A stretch of DNA of 22,041 bases from Prevotellaceae bacterium UBA1746 (GTDB lineage Bacteria > Bacteroidota > Bacteroidia > Bacteroidales > Bacteroidaceae): contig CAJPJR010000031.1 in assembly GCA_905369775.1 (NCBI GenBank), positions 1 through 22,041 of the forward strand, read 5' to 3'. Positions within the stretch are counted from its first letter, which is position 1. Each line of letters starts with the position of its first letter. Below, piece after piece: positions 9,080 to 17,818 of this stretch. The notes below the pieces were generated by a model. That model was not told the origin of the DNA, made no database searches, and worked only from the letters and a program-made list of their open reading frames with translations. Made by a program: the position numbers and the translations under genes.

Positions 9080-9125
9080 ATGTCGTTTGCGACGCGCACC
9101 ACAGGGCGCGTGGCGCGGATCGGGT

Positions 9126-10766
9126 TTAGCACTTGGCGCAGGTGGGGGGCAATTGCTTGAAGAAGTCGTTGCCCTTGTTGTCCACGAGGATGAAGGCGGG
9201 GAAGTCTTCGACCTCGATTTTCCAGATGGCTTCCATGCCGAGTTCGGGATATTCGACGCACTCGATGGACTTGATGTTGTTTTGAGCCAAGATGGCGGCG
9301 GGACCACCGATGGAGCCGAGGTAGAAACCGCCGTGGGTCTTGCAGGCATCGGTGACTTGCTGCGAGCGGTTGCCCTTGGCGAGCATGATCATGCTGCCGC
9401 CGTGGCTCTGGAAGAGGTCTACGTAGGGGTCCATGCGGCCGGCTGTGGTGGGACCCATGGAACCGCAGGCCATGCCGGCGGGCGTTTTGGCGGGACCGGC
9501 GTAGTAGACGGGATGGTCTTTGAGGTATTGGGGCATCTCTTCGCCGCGGTCGAGGCGTTCCTTGATCTTGGCGTGGGCGATGTCGCGGGCCACGATGATG
9601 GTGCCGTTGAGCGAGAGGCGGGTGGAGACGGGATATTGGTCGAGCTGGGCGAGGATCTCAGGCATGGGGCGGTTGAGATCGACGCGCACCACTTCGCCTT
9701 CGCCGGCGTTGCGGAGGTGTTCGGGAATGAGGCGGCCGGGGTTGTCGTCGAGCTTCTCGATCCAGATGCCGTCGCGGTTGATTTTGCACTTGATGTTGCG
9801 GTCGGCCGAGCAGCTCACGCCGAGACCCACGGGGCAGGAGGCGCCGTGGCGGGGCAAGCGCACGACGCGGATGTCGTGGGCAAAGTATTTTCCGCCGAAC
9901 TGGGCGCCGAGACCGATGTGGCGCGTCTCTTCGAGCAGGCGAGCCTCGAGCTCAAGGTCGCGGAAGGCGCGGCCGGTTTCGTCGCCCGTGGTGGGAAGCG
10001 AGTCGTAGTAGTGGGTGGAGGCGAGCTTGACGGTGAGCATGGTCTTCTCGGCGCTGGTGCCGCCGATGACGATGGCGATGTGGTAGGGCGGACAAGCGGC
10101 GGTGCCGAGGGTTTTCATCTTGCCGACGAGGAAGGGCACGAGGGTGTCGGGGTTGAGGATGGCCTTGGTTTCCTGATAGAGGTAGCTCTTGTTGGCCGAT
10201 CCGCCGCCTTTGGTGACGCAGAGGAAGTGGTATTCGTCGCCCTCGGTGGCTTCGATGTCGATTTGTGCGGGGAGGTTGCAACGGGTGTTGACCTCGTCGT
10301 ACATGGTGAGGGGGGCGTTTTGCGAGTAGCGGAGGTTTTCCTCGGTGTAGGTGTCGTAGACGCCGCGCGAGATGGCGGCTTCGTCGCAGGTGCCGGTCCA
10401 AACTTGTTGGCCTTTCTCGCCGTGGACGATGGCGGTGCCGGTGTCTTGGCAGAGGGGCAGGCGGCCTTTGGCGGCGACTTCGGCGTTGCGCAGGAAGGTG
10501 AGGGCCACGTAGCGGTCGTTGTCGGAGGCTTCGGGGTCGGCGAGGATGGAGGCTACCTGCTCGTTGTGGGCGCGGCGCAGCAGGAAGGAGACGTCGCGAA
10601 AGGCCTGGGCGATCATGCGGGTGATGCCTTCGGCTTCGACTTTGAGGATGGGGTGACCTTCGAATTCGCTCACGCTGACGTGGTCGCGCGTGAGGAGATA
10701 GTACTCGGTGTGGTCTTCGCCGAGCTGGAACATGGGGGCATACTTGAATGCGGGTGCTTGTGCCAT
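9126..10766 (-). CDS. fumA: Class I (iron-sulfur) fumarate hydratase
   Basis: This cytosolic enzyme interconverts malate and fumarate. Its 546 residues nearly match E. coli FumA (548). I start it at the ATG at 10766 (MAQAPAFKYAPMFQLGEDHT); the longer frame adds an implausible Arg/Ser/Thr-rich stretch. The three [4Fe-4S] ligands align with E. coli Cys105, Cys224 and Cys318: Cys106 (PLCQDTGTA), Cys225 (ACPPYHIAIVIGG) and Cys319 (GVSCSADRN). The C-terminal half has TPAGMACGSMGPTTAGRMD, typical of the swivelling beta domain. The gene has its own terminator. It lies near the fumarate reductase operon and works in the same reductive branch, making the fumarate that the reductase uses as electron acceptor. 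The co-location is seen; coordinated expression is inferred. I found no clear consensus promoter upstream. Confidence 0.96.
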   Translation of the reverse strand: MAQAPAFKYAPMFQLGEDHTEYYLLTRDHVSVSEFEGHPILKVEAEGITRMIAQAFRDVSFLLRRAHNEQVASILADPEASDNDRYVALTFLRNAEVAAKGRLPLCQDTGTAIVHGEKGQQVWTGTCDEAAISRGVYDTYTEENLRYSQNAPLTMYDEVNTRCNLPAQIDIEATEGDEYHFLCVTKGGGSANKSYLYQETKAILNPDTLVPFLVGKMKTLGTAACPPYHIAIVIGGTSAEKTMLTVKLASTHYYDSLPTTGDETGRAFRDLELEARLLEETRHIGLGAQFGGKYFAHDIRVVRLPRHGASCPVGLGVSCSADRNIKCKINRDGIWIEKLDDNPGRLIPEHLRNAGEGEVVRVDLNRPMPEILAQLDQYPVSTRLSLNGTIIVARDIAHAKIKERLDRGEEMPQYLKDHPVYYAGPAKTPAGMACGSMGPTTAGRMDPYVDLFQSHGGSMIMLAKGNRSQQVTDACKTHGGFYLGSIGGPAAILAQNNIKSIECVEYPELGMEAIWKIEVEDFPAFILVDNKGNDFFKQLPPTCAKC

Positions 10767-10933
10767 GGAAGTTAAAGTGTTATGTCGGTGTGTGCACACG
10801 GAGGGCGACTCGCGCGAGGTGGCGGGGCGCACGGTGCATGTTGGGGGACGATGGGAAGGGGAGGGGGCCTGCGCGGTGTTGCCCGCGGGGGCCTGGGCGG
10901 CGAGGCGGGAAACGTGTGCGGGCGGCGGGGTGA

Positions 10934-12076
10934 TCAGAGGGTGTGGATGTTGCCTTCGATCTCGGTGGGGGCGGGAGAGCCCGGCTGGTCGGTGGCGGTG
11001 CGATAGTTGAGCGTGCGGCGCACCCAGGCCTTGACGGGACGTCCGCCTTTGGTGGCGGGGGTGAAGGTTTGTTTGCGCAAGAAACCTTTGGCGGCGGCTT
11101 CGACTTCGGGGTCTTTGCAGTCGCTGACTTGGATCACTCTCGTGTGTCCGTCGGTTTCGACGAGGAATTGCACGCTGAGGGTGTGGTTGCGCGTGGGGTG
11201 CCCGGCGGTTTCGAAGGGTTCGAAGCGGAGGGGGGCTGCGGCGGCGGGACTACCGTTGAGCATCGGCGGGGTGTCGTAGTTGTTGGCCACGTTGCCGTAG
11301 AGGTTTTTGAGGTCGGCGGGCAACGAGAGCAGGCGGGCGAGGGGTGCACCCTTGGCGGGGGCTTTGGCTTTGAGGGCTTCGGCGGTGAGCGCGTCGACGG
11401 CGGTGCGCTCTTCGGGCAGGACGTAGAGGGTGCTGTCGGGGGTGACGTAGTAGCCGTCGAGGAAGTCGGGCAGATCGGTGCCGAGGTCGCCTACCATGCG
11501 GCCGGCGAAGTAGCTGCCGTCGGGGAAGACGTGGAGCCCGACGCCGAGGCTGTCGATGACGTTGCGCGAGTTGACAATGGTGCCGCCCTGTCCGCCGCGG
11601 CTGAGTATTTCGCGTTGTCCGGCGGGGCCGATGTAGATGCCGCCGCCTTCGATGGGTTGGACGATGCGGCCGATGAGTGCGGTGTCGCGCCCCGTGGGTG
11701 CGCCGCCGGGGGGCACGATGAGGCCGTCGACAAGGGTGGCATCGCCGCCGACACGCCCTACGAAATGGCCGACCGTGAGGGTGCCGTCGGCGGTGAGGCT
11801 TTGGGCGAGTCGAGAAGAGTCGATGCGCACGTCGACATTGGGTTCGAAGAGGTCGCCGGCGGAGAGGGTTTTGCGGTCGGCGCGCACGGCGAAGCCTTGC
11901 CACGAGCGTACGGGGCCTTGGGCGGCGGTGTAGGTGAGGAAATTGCCGGGCTGCGATTCGCGGGGGGCGAGTTGATAGGTGAACCCGTTTTTGGTTTGCG
12001 AACTGCTTCCGCCGCACGAGCTGAGCAAGAGGCCGAGCGGGAGGAGAAGGGCGAAGAGGCGGGAAAGGTTGTGCAT
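10934..12076 (-). CDS. Lipoprotein with a C-terminal TonB-like domain
   Basis: The product is 380 residues. A lipoprotein signal runs from residue 1 to the lipobox LSSC, with Cys21 to be lipidated. Small residues (GGSSS) rather than acidic ones follow the cysteine, so it lacks the usual Bacteroidetes surface-export signal and may stay periplasmic. A glycine-rich middle region (about 110-240, with repeated DG and GG turns) is not a family I can name. Residues of about 295-360 resemble the TonB C-terminal fold: VQFLVETDGHTRVIQVSDC, then DPEVEAAAKGFLRKQTFTPA, then GGRPVKAWVRRTLNY. TonB normally has an N-terminal transmembrane anchor and a proline-rich span; both are absent. A canonical promoter precedes it. 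It could be an accessory or regulator of TonB-dependent transport, or use the fold for another binding role. Confidence 0.75.
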   Translation of the reverse strand: MHNLSRLFALLLPLGLLLSSCGGSSSQTKNGFTYQLAPRESQPGNFLTYTAAQGPVRSWQGFAVRADRKTLSAGDLFEPNVDVRIDSSRLAQSLTADGTLTVGHFVGRVGGDATLVDGLIVPPGGAPTGRDTALIGRIVQPIEGGGIYIGPAGQREILSRGGQGGTIVNSRNVIDSLGVGLHVFPDGSYFAGRMVGDLGTDLPDFLDGYYVTPDSTLYVLPEERTAVDALTAEALKAKAPAKGAPLARLLSLPADLKNLYGNVANNYDTPPMLNGSPAAAAPLRFEPFETAGHPTRNHTLSVQFLVETDGHTRVIQVSDCKDPEVEAAAKGFLRKQTFTPATKGGRPVKAWVRRTLNYRTATDQPGSPAPTEIEGNIHTL

Positions 12077-12096
12077 GTAGTGGAGATTATATGGGG

Positions 12097-12127
12097 CAAA
12101 GGTAGTGATTTGCCATCAAAGTACAAA
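12097..12127 (-). promoter_or_regulatory. Promoter of the TonB-domain lipoprotein gene
   Basis: On the minus strand TTTG (12127-12124), a 19-base spacer and TACCTTTG (12104-12097) match the Bacteroidetes consensus. The TTTG is formed by the end of the T-run of the preceding terminator, so the two elements overlap by a few bases. Confidence 0.75.
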
Positions 12128-12163
12128 AAAACAGCCTCACTTACCACTGTAAGCGAGACTGTT
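12125..12163 (-). terminator. Intrinsic terminator downstream of the DUF4923 gene
   Basis: On the minus strand a 15-base stem (12163-12149 with 12144-12130) with two G-U wobbles and a 4-base loop is followed by seven T residues (12131-12125). It lies about 155 bases after the DUF4923 stop codon, at the far end of a gene-free stretch. Confidence 0.85.
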
Positions 12164-12317
12164 CGGAAACTATAAATACGAGAAATGCTCGAAGTAGGGA
12201 GGCGGGACATCGCAGTGCGCTGTGGCGGTGCGACTTGCGCCGAGGTGGCGGCAGGGAGCGGGAGCCGATGGGCTCGAGGGGCCGATGCCGCGGGGAAAGG
12301 AGGGTGGCGCGTGGCGT

Positions 12318-12965
12318 TTACTTCGAGAGTTTCAAGCCGATGCGCATGCCCTGGTAGTTACCGAGGAGCGAAGACACGAGCGAAAGGTTGTTGTTGCCCA
12401 TCTTGCCGAGCAGGGACGAAGCCGTGCCGAGGATGCCGAGGAGTTTGTCGGACTCGAAGAGGAGGGCAATGCCGTTGCCGTTGCGGACTACTTGGGGTTG
12501 GAGGTTGAGAAGTCCGCCCACGAATTGGAGATGGAGCGTTTTCGACTGGGTGTCGAGGCTATAAGTTCCGCTCATGTTGCGGCCGCCGAGTGTGGCGGTG
12601 AAGGTTTTGTCTGCCTTAAAATTGAAACGAGTGACGCCTTTGCGGATGCCGTAGTTCTTGAGTTGCTCATCTACTTTGGTTTCGACGGCACTGGCTGCTG
12701 CCACTCCGCCGGCTTGTGCCAAAAGGTTCTGACTTTCGAAGGCACACTTGACGCCATCGTAGGTCCAATTGCCGACGAGATCGCGTTCTGTTACGCTGCC
12801 GCCGCTGAGGACGTTGGAGAGAAGATTGGTGAGCATCCCGCCGCCGGTGTTGAGCGCCGAGGGTGTGTTGGCGGTGTTGCTTTGTCCTGCATTGAGCACG
12901 TCGCAGGAGGTGGTGAGAAGCAGCGTGGACGCGAGAGCGAAGGCTGCGATGATTGACTTGTTCAT
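12318..12965 (-). CDS. DUF4923-family lipoprotein
   Basis: This 215-residue predicted lipoprotein starts at 12965 (MNKSIIAAFALASTLLLTTSC), with Cys21 as the lipidation site. A six-residue upstream extension to 12983 would overlap the promoter and spoil the signal, so I exclude it. After a Ser/Asn/Gly linker comes the core typical of DUF4923 proteins: LVGNWTYDGVKCAFESQNLL, then FNFKADKTFTATLGGRNMSG with the following TYSL, then ALLFESDKLLGIL, and a final YQGMRIGLKL. The alternating pattern suggests a small lipocalin-like beta barrel. Family members are common in Bacteroidales and have no established function. It has its own promoter and terminator and is probably monocistronic. The cell location (periplasmic side of a membrane) follows from the signal; the ligand and role are unknown. 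Confidence 0.85.
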   Translation of the reverse strand: MNKSIIAAFALASTLLLTTSCDVLNAGQSNTANTPSALNTGGGMLTNLLSNVLSGGSVTERDLVGNWTYDGVKCAFESQNLLAQAGGVAAASAVETKVDEQLKNYGIRKGVTRFNFKADKTFTATLGGRNMSGTYSLDTQSKTLHLQFVGGLLNLQPQVVRNGNGIALLFESDKLLGILGTASSLLGKMGNNNLSLVSSLLGNYQGMRIGLKLSK

Positions 12966-12980
12966 GTCTGTTTGTAGTTG

Positions 12981-13012
12981 CAAAAATAGGGAATCGGAAG
13001 TGGAAATGCAAG
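12981..13012 (-). promoter_or_regulatory. Promoter of the DUF4923 gene
   Basis: On the minus strand TATTTTTG (12988-12981) matches TAnnTTTG. CTTG (13012-13009), one mismatch from TTTG, is 20 bases upstream. The start codon is only about 16 bases from the -7 element, so the leader would be very short. Confidence 0.55.
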
Positions 13013-13242
13013 CGAAGTGGCTGATTTTCTGCTACTTTTGGGGAATGTATCGACGAATGGTAGTTTTTTATCGACGAATTTTCTCAAGAACGGACGTTTT
13101 TTCGTGCCTTCTTGGGAGAAAACGTGCGAAAATCGCGGGATTCTGCGCGAAACACGGAGGGCCTTCGTGATGTAGGGGAAGGGCAGTGTGAGAGAAGGGA
13201 GGACGGCTCAAAAAAAGGTGCCGATCGGGGGGCAAAAGTACA

Positions 13243-13281
13243 AAAAAAGCCGCGATCGGTTGGAACTGATCGCGGCTTTTC
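13243..13281 (-). terminator. Intrinsic terminator of the rimP-nusA-infB cluster
   Basis: On the minus strand a stem with AGCCGCGATC-type arms (13281-13269 with 13258-13246) and a 10-base loop is followed by an uninterrupted T-run (13249-13243). It begins 7 bases after the infB stop. Confidence 0.92.
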
Positions 13282-13287
13282 GTGGGG

Positions 13288-16248
13288 TTAGGCGTTGAGT
13301 TTCTGCTTGATTTCGACTTCGCGGTAGGTTTCGATGGTGTCGCCTTCCTTGATGTCGTTGCAGCCTTGGAGGGAGATACCGCACTCAAAGTTGGTGGTGA
13401 CTTCTTTGACGTCGTCTTTGAAGCGCTTGAGGGCTGCAATGTCGCCGGAGAAGACCACCACGCCGTCGCGAATGAGGCGGGCTTTGTCGCTGCGCGAGAC
13501 TTTGCCGTCGACCACGTAGGCACCGGCGATGTAACCGACCTTGGAGATGTGGAAGACTTGGCGCACTTCGACCATGGCGGTGATTTCTTCCTTGACGATG
13601 GGCTTGAGCATGCCTTCCATGGCCTCCTTGACTTCTTCGATGGCGTCGTAGATGATGGAGTAGAGGCGGATGTCGACGCCTTCTTTCTCGGCGAGTTTGC
13701 GCGCGCCGGCCGAGGGGCGAACCTGGAAACCGACGATGACGGCCTTGGAAGCGGCGGCGAGGGTGACGTCGTTCTCGGAGATTTGGCCCACGCCTTTGTG
13801 GATGACGTTGACGGCGATGGACTCGGTGGAGAGTTTGATGAAGGAGTCGGAGAGCGCCTGCACCGAACCGTCGACGTCGCCCTTGACGACGATGTTGAGT
13901 TCCTGGTAGTCGCCGAGTTTCAAGCGGCGGCCGATCTCGTCGAGCGTGAGCATCTTGGAGGTGCGCAGGTTTTGTTCGCGCTGCAGTTGCATGCGTTTGT
14001 TGGCAATCTCGCGGGCTTCCTGTTCGGTCTCCATGACGTTGAACTGGTCGCCGGCCTGGGGTGCGCCGTTGAAGCCGAGGACGGTGGCGGCGTGTGCGGG
14101 GGGCACTTCCTCGACGCGGACGCCGCGCTCGTTGAAGAGGGCTTTGACGCGACCGGCGTGGGTGCCGGCGACGATGACGTCGCCTTGGCGCAGTGTTCCG
14201 TTGGAGACGAGCACCGTGGAAACGTAGCCGCGGCCCTTGTCGAGCGAGCTTTCGATGACGGTGCCCACAGCGCGGCGCTTGGGGTTGGCTTTGAGGTCGA
14301 GCATGTCGGCTTCGAGGAGCACTTTCTCGAGGAGTTCGAACACGCCCTCGCCTTTCTTGGCCGAGATGTCTTGCGATTGGTACTTACCCCCCCATTCTTC
14401 GACGAGGAAGTTCATCGAAGCCAGGGTGCTCTTGATGGCGTCGGGGTTGGCACCGGGCTTATCGATCTTGTTGATGGCGAAGACGATGGGCACACCGGCG
14501 GCCACAGCGTGATTGATGGCCTCTTTGGTTTGCGGCATTACGTTATCGTCGGCTGCAATGATGATAATGGCGATATCCGTCACTTGGGCACCGCGGGCAC
14601 GCATGGCGGTGAAGGCTTCGTGGCCGGGGGTGTCGAGGAAAGTGATTTCGCGACCGTTTTTCAGGCGGACATTGTAGGCACCGATGTGCTGGGTGATGCC
14701 GCCGGCCTCGCCGGCGATGACGTTGGCGTTGCGAATGTGGTCGAGCAAGGAGGTTTTACCGTGGTCGACGTGGCCCATGACGGTGACAATGGGGGCGCGG
14801 GGCACGAGATCCTCGTCGCTGTCCACTTCTTCGACGATGGCTTCTTGCACTTCGGCGCTGACAAACTCGGTGCTGAAGCCAAATTCGTCGGCAACCATCT
14901 CAATGGTCTCTTGGTCGAGGCGCTGGTTGATCGAAACCATGATGCCGATGCTCATGCAGGTGCCGATGACTTGCGTGACGGGCACGTCCATCATCGTGGC
15001 GAGCTCGTTGGCGGTCACAAACTCGGTGAGTTTGAGCACGCGGCTCTCGGCATCGCGACGCATGAGGTCTTCTTCGTGGCGTTCGCGGGCGGCTTCGCGC
15101 TTTTCCTTGCGGTACTTCGCGCCTTTGCCCTTGCCGGCGCCTTTGGCTTGCAGGCGAGCCAGCGTTTCTTTCACCTGCTTTGCTACGTCTTCGTCGCTGA
15201 CGGGCTGTGCGGGAGCGTTGCCTTTCTTGCCTTTCTTGCCTTGGCCCTTGGCGGCGTTGCGGTCGTTGCGATTCTGGTTGTTGCGGTTTTGGTTGCCGCC
15301 TGCGCCGTTGCCTGCGCCTGCGTTGTTCTTTTTGGCTTCGGCGCTCACGTCTACGCGCTCATTACCGATGCGCGCACGCTTTTTGCCGGCGGGGTTGCGC
15401 TTCTCGTTGCGCTCTTTGCGGAGCTCTTCCTTGCTCTTTTTCTTGGGGCGCGTGTTGGCGTTGATGGCGTCGAGGTCGATTTTGCCGAGCACCTTGGGGC
15501 CTGTCAGGCGGGGTGCGCCGCCCACGGCGGGCGTGTCCTCGGCGTTGCCTTCGCTTGCGGGGGCTTCGGCGGCCTCACTCGGTGCTTCGGCGGGCTTTTC
15601 TGCCGGCTCCGTGGCCGTGGCGGCGGGGGCTGCCGTGGCGGTTGTGGATTCTGCCGCAGGGGTTGCGACAGTTTCGGCTGCGGGTGCCGGTGTTTCGGCC
15701 GGCGCTTGGGGCGCTTCGGTTTGGGCAGCCGCTTTTTCCGTGGCGGGTGCCGCAGCGGGTGCTTCTTCAGCGGCCGATTTCTCGCTTTTGGCGGCAGCGC
15801 TGCTCTTGCGCGAGGTGCGTTTGCGGCCGGTGCCGGTGGCTTCGAGGTCGATGTGCCCAACTACTTTGAGTCGGGGCTTGTTGTCCTCCTCGGTTTCGGG
15901 CGCATGGGTTGCGTCGGCCGGTGCAGCGTCGTGGGCAGCGGGCTGGGGCTGTTCGGCCGTTGCGGGCGCGGGTGCCTCTGTCTCGGCAGCCTCCGCCGTC
16001 GGTTGGTTGTCGGCCTCGGCTTTGTCGCCCTTTTCATTGCGTTTCTCCTCGCGTCGGCTGGGGAAGAGCTTTTCGGCCTCGTCCTTTTGGGCTTTGTCGC
16101 TGGCAAACACCTTTTTGAGGATCTCGTATTGTGCGTCGTCGATCTTCGCGTTGGGGCTGGCTTCGACGACGTGACCGTGCTCTTTGAGCGTGTCTACGGC
16201 TCTTTGGGTTGCGATGTTGAATTCTTTGGTGGCTTTGCTTAATCTCAT
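13288..16248 (-). CDS. infB: Translation initiation factor IF-2
   Basis: This 986-residue GTPase delivers initiator fMet-tRNA to the small ribosomal subunit. I start it at 16248 (MRLSKATKEFNIATQ), the conserved IF2 N-terminal motif; the frame extending to 16341 would run into nusA. The layout is an N-terminal subdomain (1-60), then an Ala/Glu/Pro-rich linker. Two short repeats, KVVGHIDLEA and KVLGKIDLDA, sit in it, followed by a Lys/Asn-rich basic stretch. A second IF2_N segment lies at about 400-460. The GTPase domain has GHVDHGKT at 492-499, DTPGHE and NKID, and is followed by the C-terminal tRNA-binding domains. The long linker is normal for Bacteroidetes IF-2 but very alanine-rich here. 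It is the last gene after rimP and nusA, 73 bases from nusA, with a terminator at its end. Confidence 0.97.
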   Translation of the reverse strand: MRLSKATKEFNIATQRAVDTLKEHGHVVEASPNAKIDDAQYEILKKVFASDKAQKDEAEKLFPSRREEKRNEKGDKAEADNQPTAEAAETEAPAPATAEQPQPAAHDAAPADATHAPETEEDNKPRLKVVGHIDLEATGTGRKRTSRKSSAAAKSEKSAAEEAPAAAPATEKAAAQTEAPQAPAETPAPAAETVATPAAESTTATAAPAATATEPAEKPAEAPSEAAEAPASEGNAEDTPAVGGAPRLTGPKVLGKIDLDAINANTRPKKKSKEELRKERNEKRNPAGKKRARIGNERVDVSAEAKKNNAGAGNGAGGNQNRNNQNRNDRNAAKGQGKKGKKGNAPAQPVSDEDVAKQVKETLARLQAKGAGKGKGAKYRKEKREAARERHEEDLMRRDAESRVLKLTEFVTANELATMMDVPVTQVIGTCMSIGIMVSINQRLDQETIEMVADEFGFSTEFVSAEVQEAIVEEVDSDEDLVPRAPIVTVMGHVDHGKTSLLDHIRNANVIAGEAGGITQHIGAYNVRLKNGREITFLDTPGHEAFTAMRARGAQVTDIAIIIIAADDNVMPQTKEAINHAVAAGVPIVFAINKIDKPGANPDAIKSTLASMNFLVEEWGGKYQSQDISAKKGEGVFELLEKVLLEADMLDLKANPKRRAVGTVIESSLDKGRGYVSTVLVSNGTLRQGDVIVAGTHAGRVKALFNERGVRVEEVPPAHAATVLGFNGAPQAGDQFNVMETEQEAREIANKRMQLQREQNLRTSKMLTLDEIGRRLKLGDYQELNIVVKGDVDGSVQALSDSFIKLSTESIAVNVIHKGVGQISENDVTLAAASKAVIVGFQVRPSAGARKLAEKEGVDIRLYSIIYDAIEEVKEAMEGMLKPIVKEEITAMVEVRQVFHISKVGYIAGAYVVDGKVSRSDKARLIRDGVVVFSGDIAALKRFKDDVKEVTTNFECGISLQGCNDIKEGDTIETYREVEIKQKLNA

Positions 16249-16321
16249 TGTGTGTGGGTTGGTGGCCGCGTGCCGGCCGATGTGACGAAAGGGAAACGCT
16301 GTGGGGCCGAAGCCCGATAGG

Positions 16322-17590
16322 TTAGCTTTCGCTGTCGTCAAACTCTGCGCGGAGCACGGAGAGGAGGTGGTCTACGGTGTCGTCTTCGAGGTCGGCCTTT
16401 TCTGCGATCATGTCTCTGGGCGCATTGAGTACTTCTCTTGCGGTGCGCAAGCCCATGTTCTTCACGGCGTCGAGCACCCATTGGTCGACTTCGTCGGCAA
16501 ATTCGTCGAGATAGATGTCGTCGATGGGTTGTTCGCCCTCCACTTCGCGGAATACGTCGATGGTGTAGCCGGTGAGCATCGAGGCGAGCTTGATGTTCTG
16601 GCCGCCTTTACCGATGGCCAGGCTCACTTGGTCGGGATTGAGGAAGACGTCGGCTTTTTTGAGCTCTTCGTTGATCTCGATGTTGTTGATGTGTGCCGGA
16701 TTGAGGGCACGTTGGATGAAGAGCATCGTGTTGGACGAGTAGGGGATCACGTCGATGTTCTCGTTTCGCAGCTCGCGCACGATGCCATTGATGCGACTTC
16801 CGCCCACGCCCACGCACGATCCGACGGGATCAATGTTGGGATCGAAGCTTTCGACGGCGATTTTGGCGCGTTCGCCCGGGATGCGGGCCACGGCGCGGAG
16901 TTGAATGATGCCGTCGGCGATTTCGGGGATTTCGCGTTCGAGGAGTCGACGAAGGAAGAGGGGGCTGGTGCGCGAAAGATAGATTTTCGGGTTGCCGTTT
17001 GTGTTGTCGACACGATCGATCACGGCGCTGATTTGGTCGCCCTTGTGGTAGAAGTCGCGGGGAATCTGTTGCGTCTTGGGCAGCAAGAGGTCATTTTTTT
17101 CCTCGTCCACCAGCAACGTTTCGTTTTTCCACGTTTGGTAGACTTCGGCCGTGATGAGATCGCCCTCGCGATCCTTATACTTATTATATATGGAGTCGTG
17201 TTCGAGCTCAAGTATCTTGCTGGCCAGCGTTTGTCGGAGGGTGAGGATGGCGCGGCGGCCGAAATCCTCAAATTCGATGTGTTCGCTGCAGTCTTCTCCC
17301 ACTTCGAAGTCGGGTTCGATGCGGCGGGCTTCGCTCAGCGCGATCTGTTTGTTGGGATCTTCCACCTCATCGTCGGCCACGATTTCGCGGCTGCGGGTGA
17401 TTTCGAAGTCACCTTTGTCGGGATTCACCACGACGGTGAAATTTTCGTCCGTGCCGAAGATTTTGGCGATGACGCTGCGGAAGCTTTCTTCGAGCACGCC
17501 GAGCAAAGTGGTGTCATCGATATTTTTGGTTTGGTTGAAGTCTCTGAAGGTCTCCAACAAACTGGGGGTTTCGGTTTGTTTTTTGGCCAT
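16322..17590 (-). CDS. nusA: Transcription termination/antitermination factor NusA
   Basis: This 422-residue RNA polymerase-binding factor modulates pausing, termination and antitermination. The start at 17590 (MAKKQTETPSLLETFRDF) is chosen because the frame to 17740 adds an Arg/Pro-rich stretch without family character. Domains in order are the N-terminal RNAP-binding domain (1-130), S1 (about 135-200, GDQISAVIDRVD), KH1 with GSCVGVGGSRINGI, and KH2 with SLAIGKGGQNIKLAS. A short C-terminal helical segment (VLDAVKNMGLRTAREVL) ends in acidic residues. The E. coli-type duplicated C-terminal acidic repeats are reduced to one. It lies between rimP and infB, the widespread bacterial order. The 228-base gap to rimP is long and GC-rich and includes a 7-base GC stem at 17711-17730 with no T-run. 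Confidence 0.96.
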   Translation of the reverse strand: MAKKQTETPSLLETFRDFNQTKNIDDTTLLGVLEESFRSVIAKIFGTDENFTVVVNPDKGDFEITRSREIVADDEVEDPNKQIALSEARRIEPDFEVGEDCSEHIEFEDFGRRAILTLRQTLASKILELEHDSIYNKYKDREGDLITAEVYQTWKNETLLVDEEKNDLLLPKTQQIPRDFYHKGDQISAVIDRVDNTNGNPKIYLSRTSPLFLRRLLEREIPEIADGIIQLRAVARIPGERAKIAVESFDPNIDPVGSCVGVGGSRINGIVRELRNENIDVIPYSSNTMLFIQRALNPAHINNIEINEELKKADVFLNPDQVSLAIGKGGQNIKLASMLTGYTIDVFREVEGEQPIDDIYLDEFADEVDQWVLDAVKNMGLRTAREVLNAPRDMIAEKADLEDDTVDHLLSVLRAEFDDSES

Positions 17591-17818
17591 GGTGGGGTCG
17601 CTGTGATAGATGCGCGTGAGGTATAGGCCGACTGTGCGGGGCCGGTGACGGCGGGTGCCGCGGGGCAGTGCCCGAAGTGGGGGACGTCTCCGGCGAGGGA
17701 GGGAGCCCCTCGGCGCCGAAACGGGCGCCGTGTGTGACAACGGGCGTGCCGACGCACTGCGTGTTGGGCGGGTGAGCCCGGCGGCGGGTGCGGCGGCGGT
17801 GCGCAGTCGGCAAGGGAG

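Noticed and set aside
8507..9349. A 280-residue minus-strand frame spanning the fumarase end and the gene-free interval
   Set aside because: It has no credible start, runs through two terminators and part of fumarase in the wrong frame. Only its middle part is meaningful, as the LRR remnant reported separately.
9087..10775. A 562-residue plus-strand frame over the fumarase gene
   Set aside because: It is antisense to a clear class I fumarase with all iron-sulfur cysteines and has a repetitive Gly/Val/Ala/Asp composition typical of a shadow frame.
10943..12175. A 410-residue plus-strand frame over the TonB-domain lipoprotein
   Set aside because: It is a shadow frame. The minus strand has the signal peptide, lipobox and domain.
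13033..13040. TACTTTTG on the plus strand resembling a -7 element
   Set aside because: No TTTG lies at the right distance upstream and no plus-strand gene follows.
13282..16242. A 986-residue open frame on the plus strand, antisense to nearly all of infB
   Set aside because: It is the mirror frame of infB, kept open by the strong third-position GC bias. Its composition (Gly/Val/Asp/Phe/Ala-rich, no recognisable domain) follows from complementing infB codons, and infB has all its conserved motifs.
17711..17730. GC-rich 7-base stem between rimP and nusA
   Set aside because: It has no T-run, and such stems are expected by chance in this very GC-rich gap. It is not called as a terminator.
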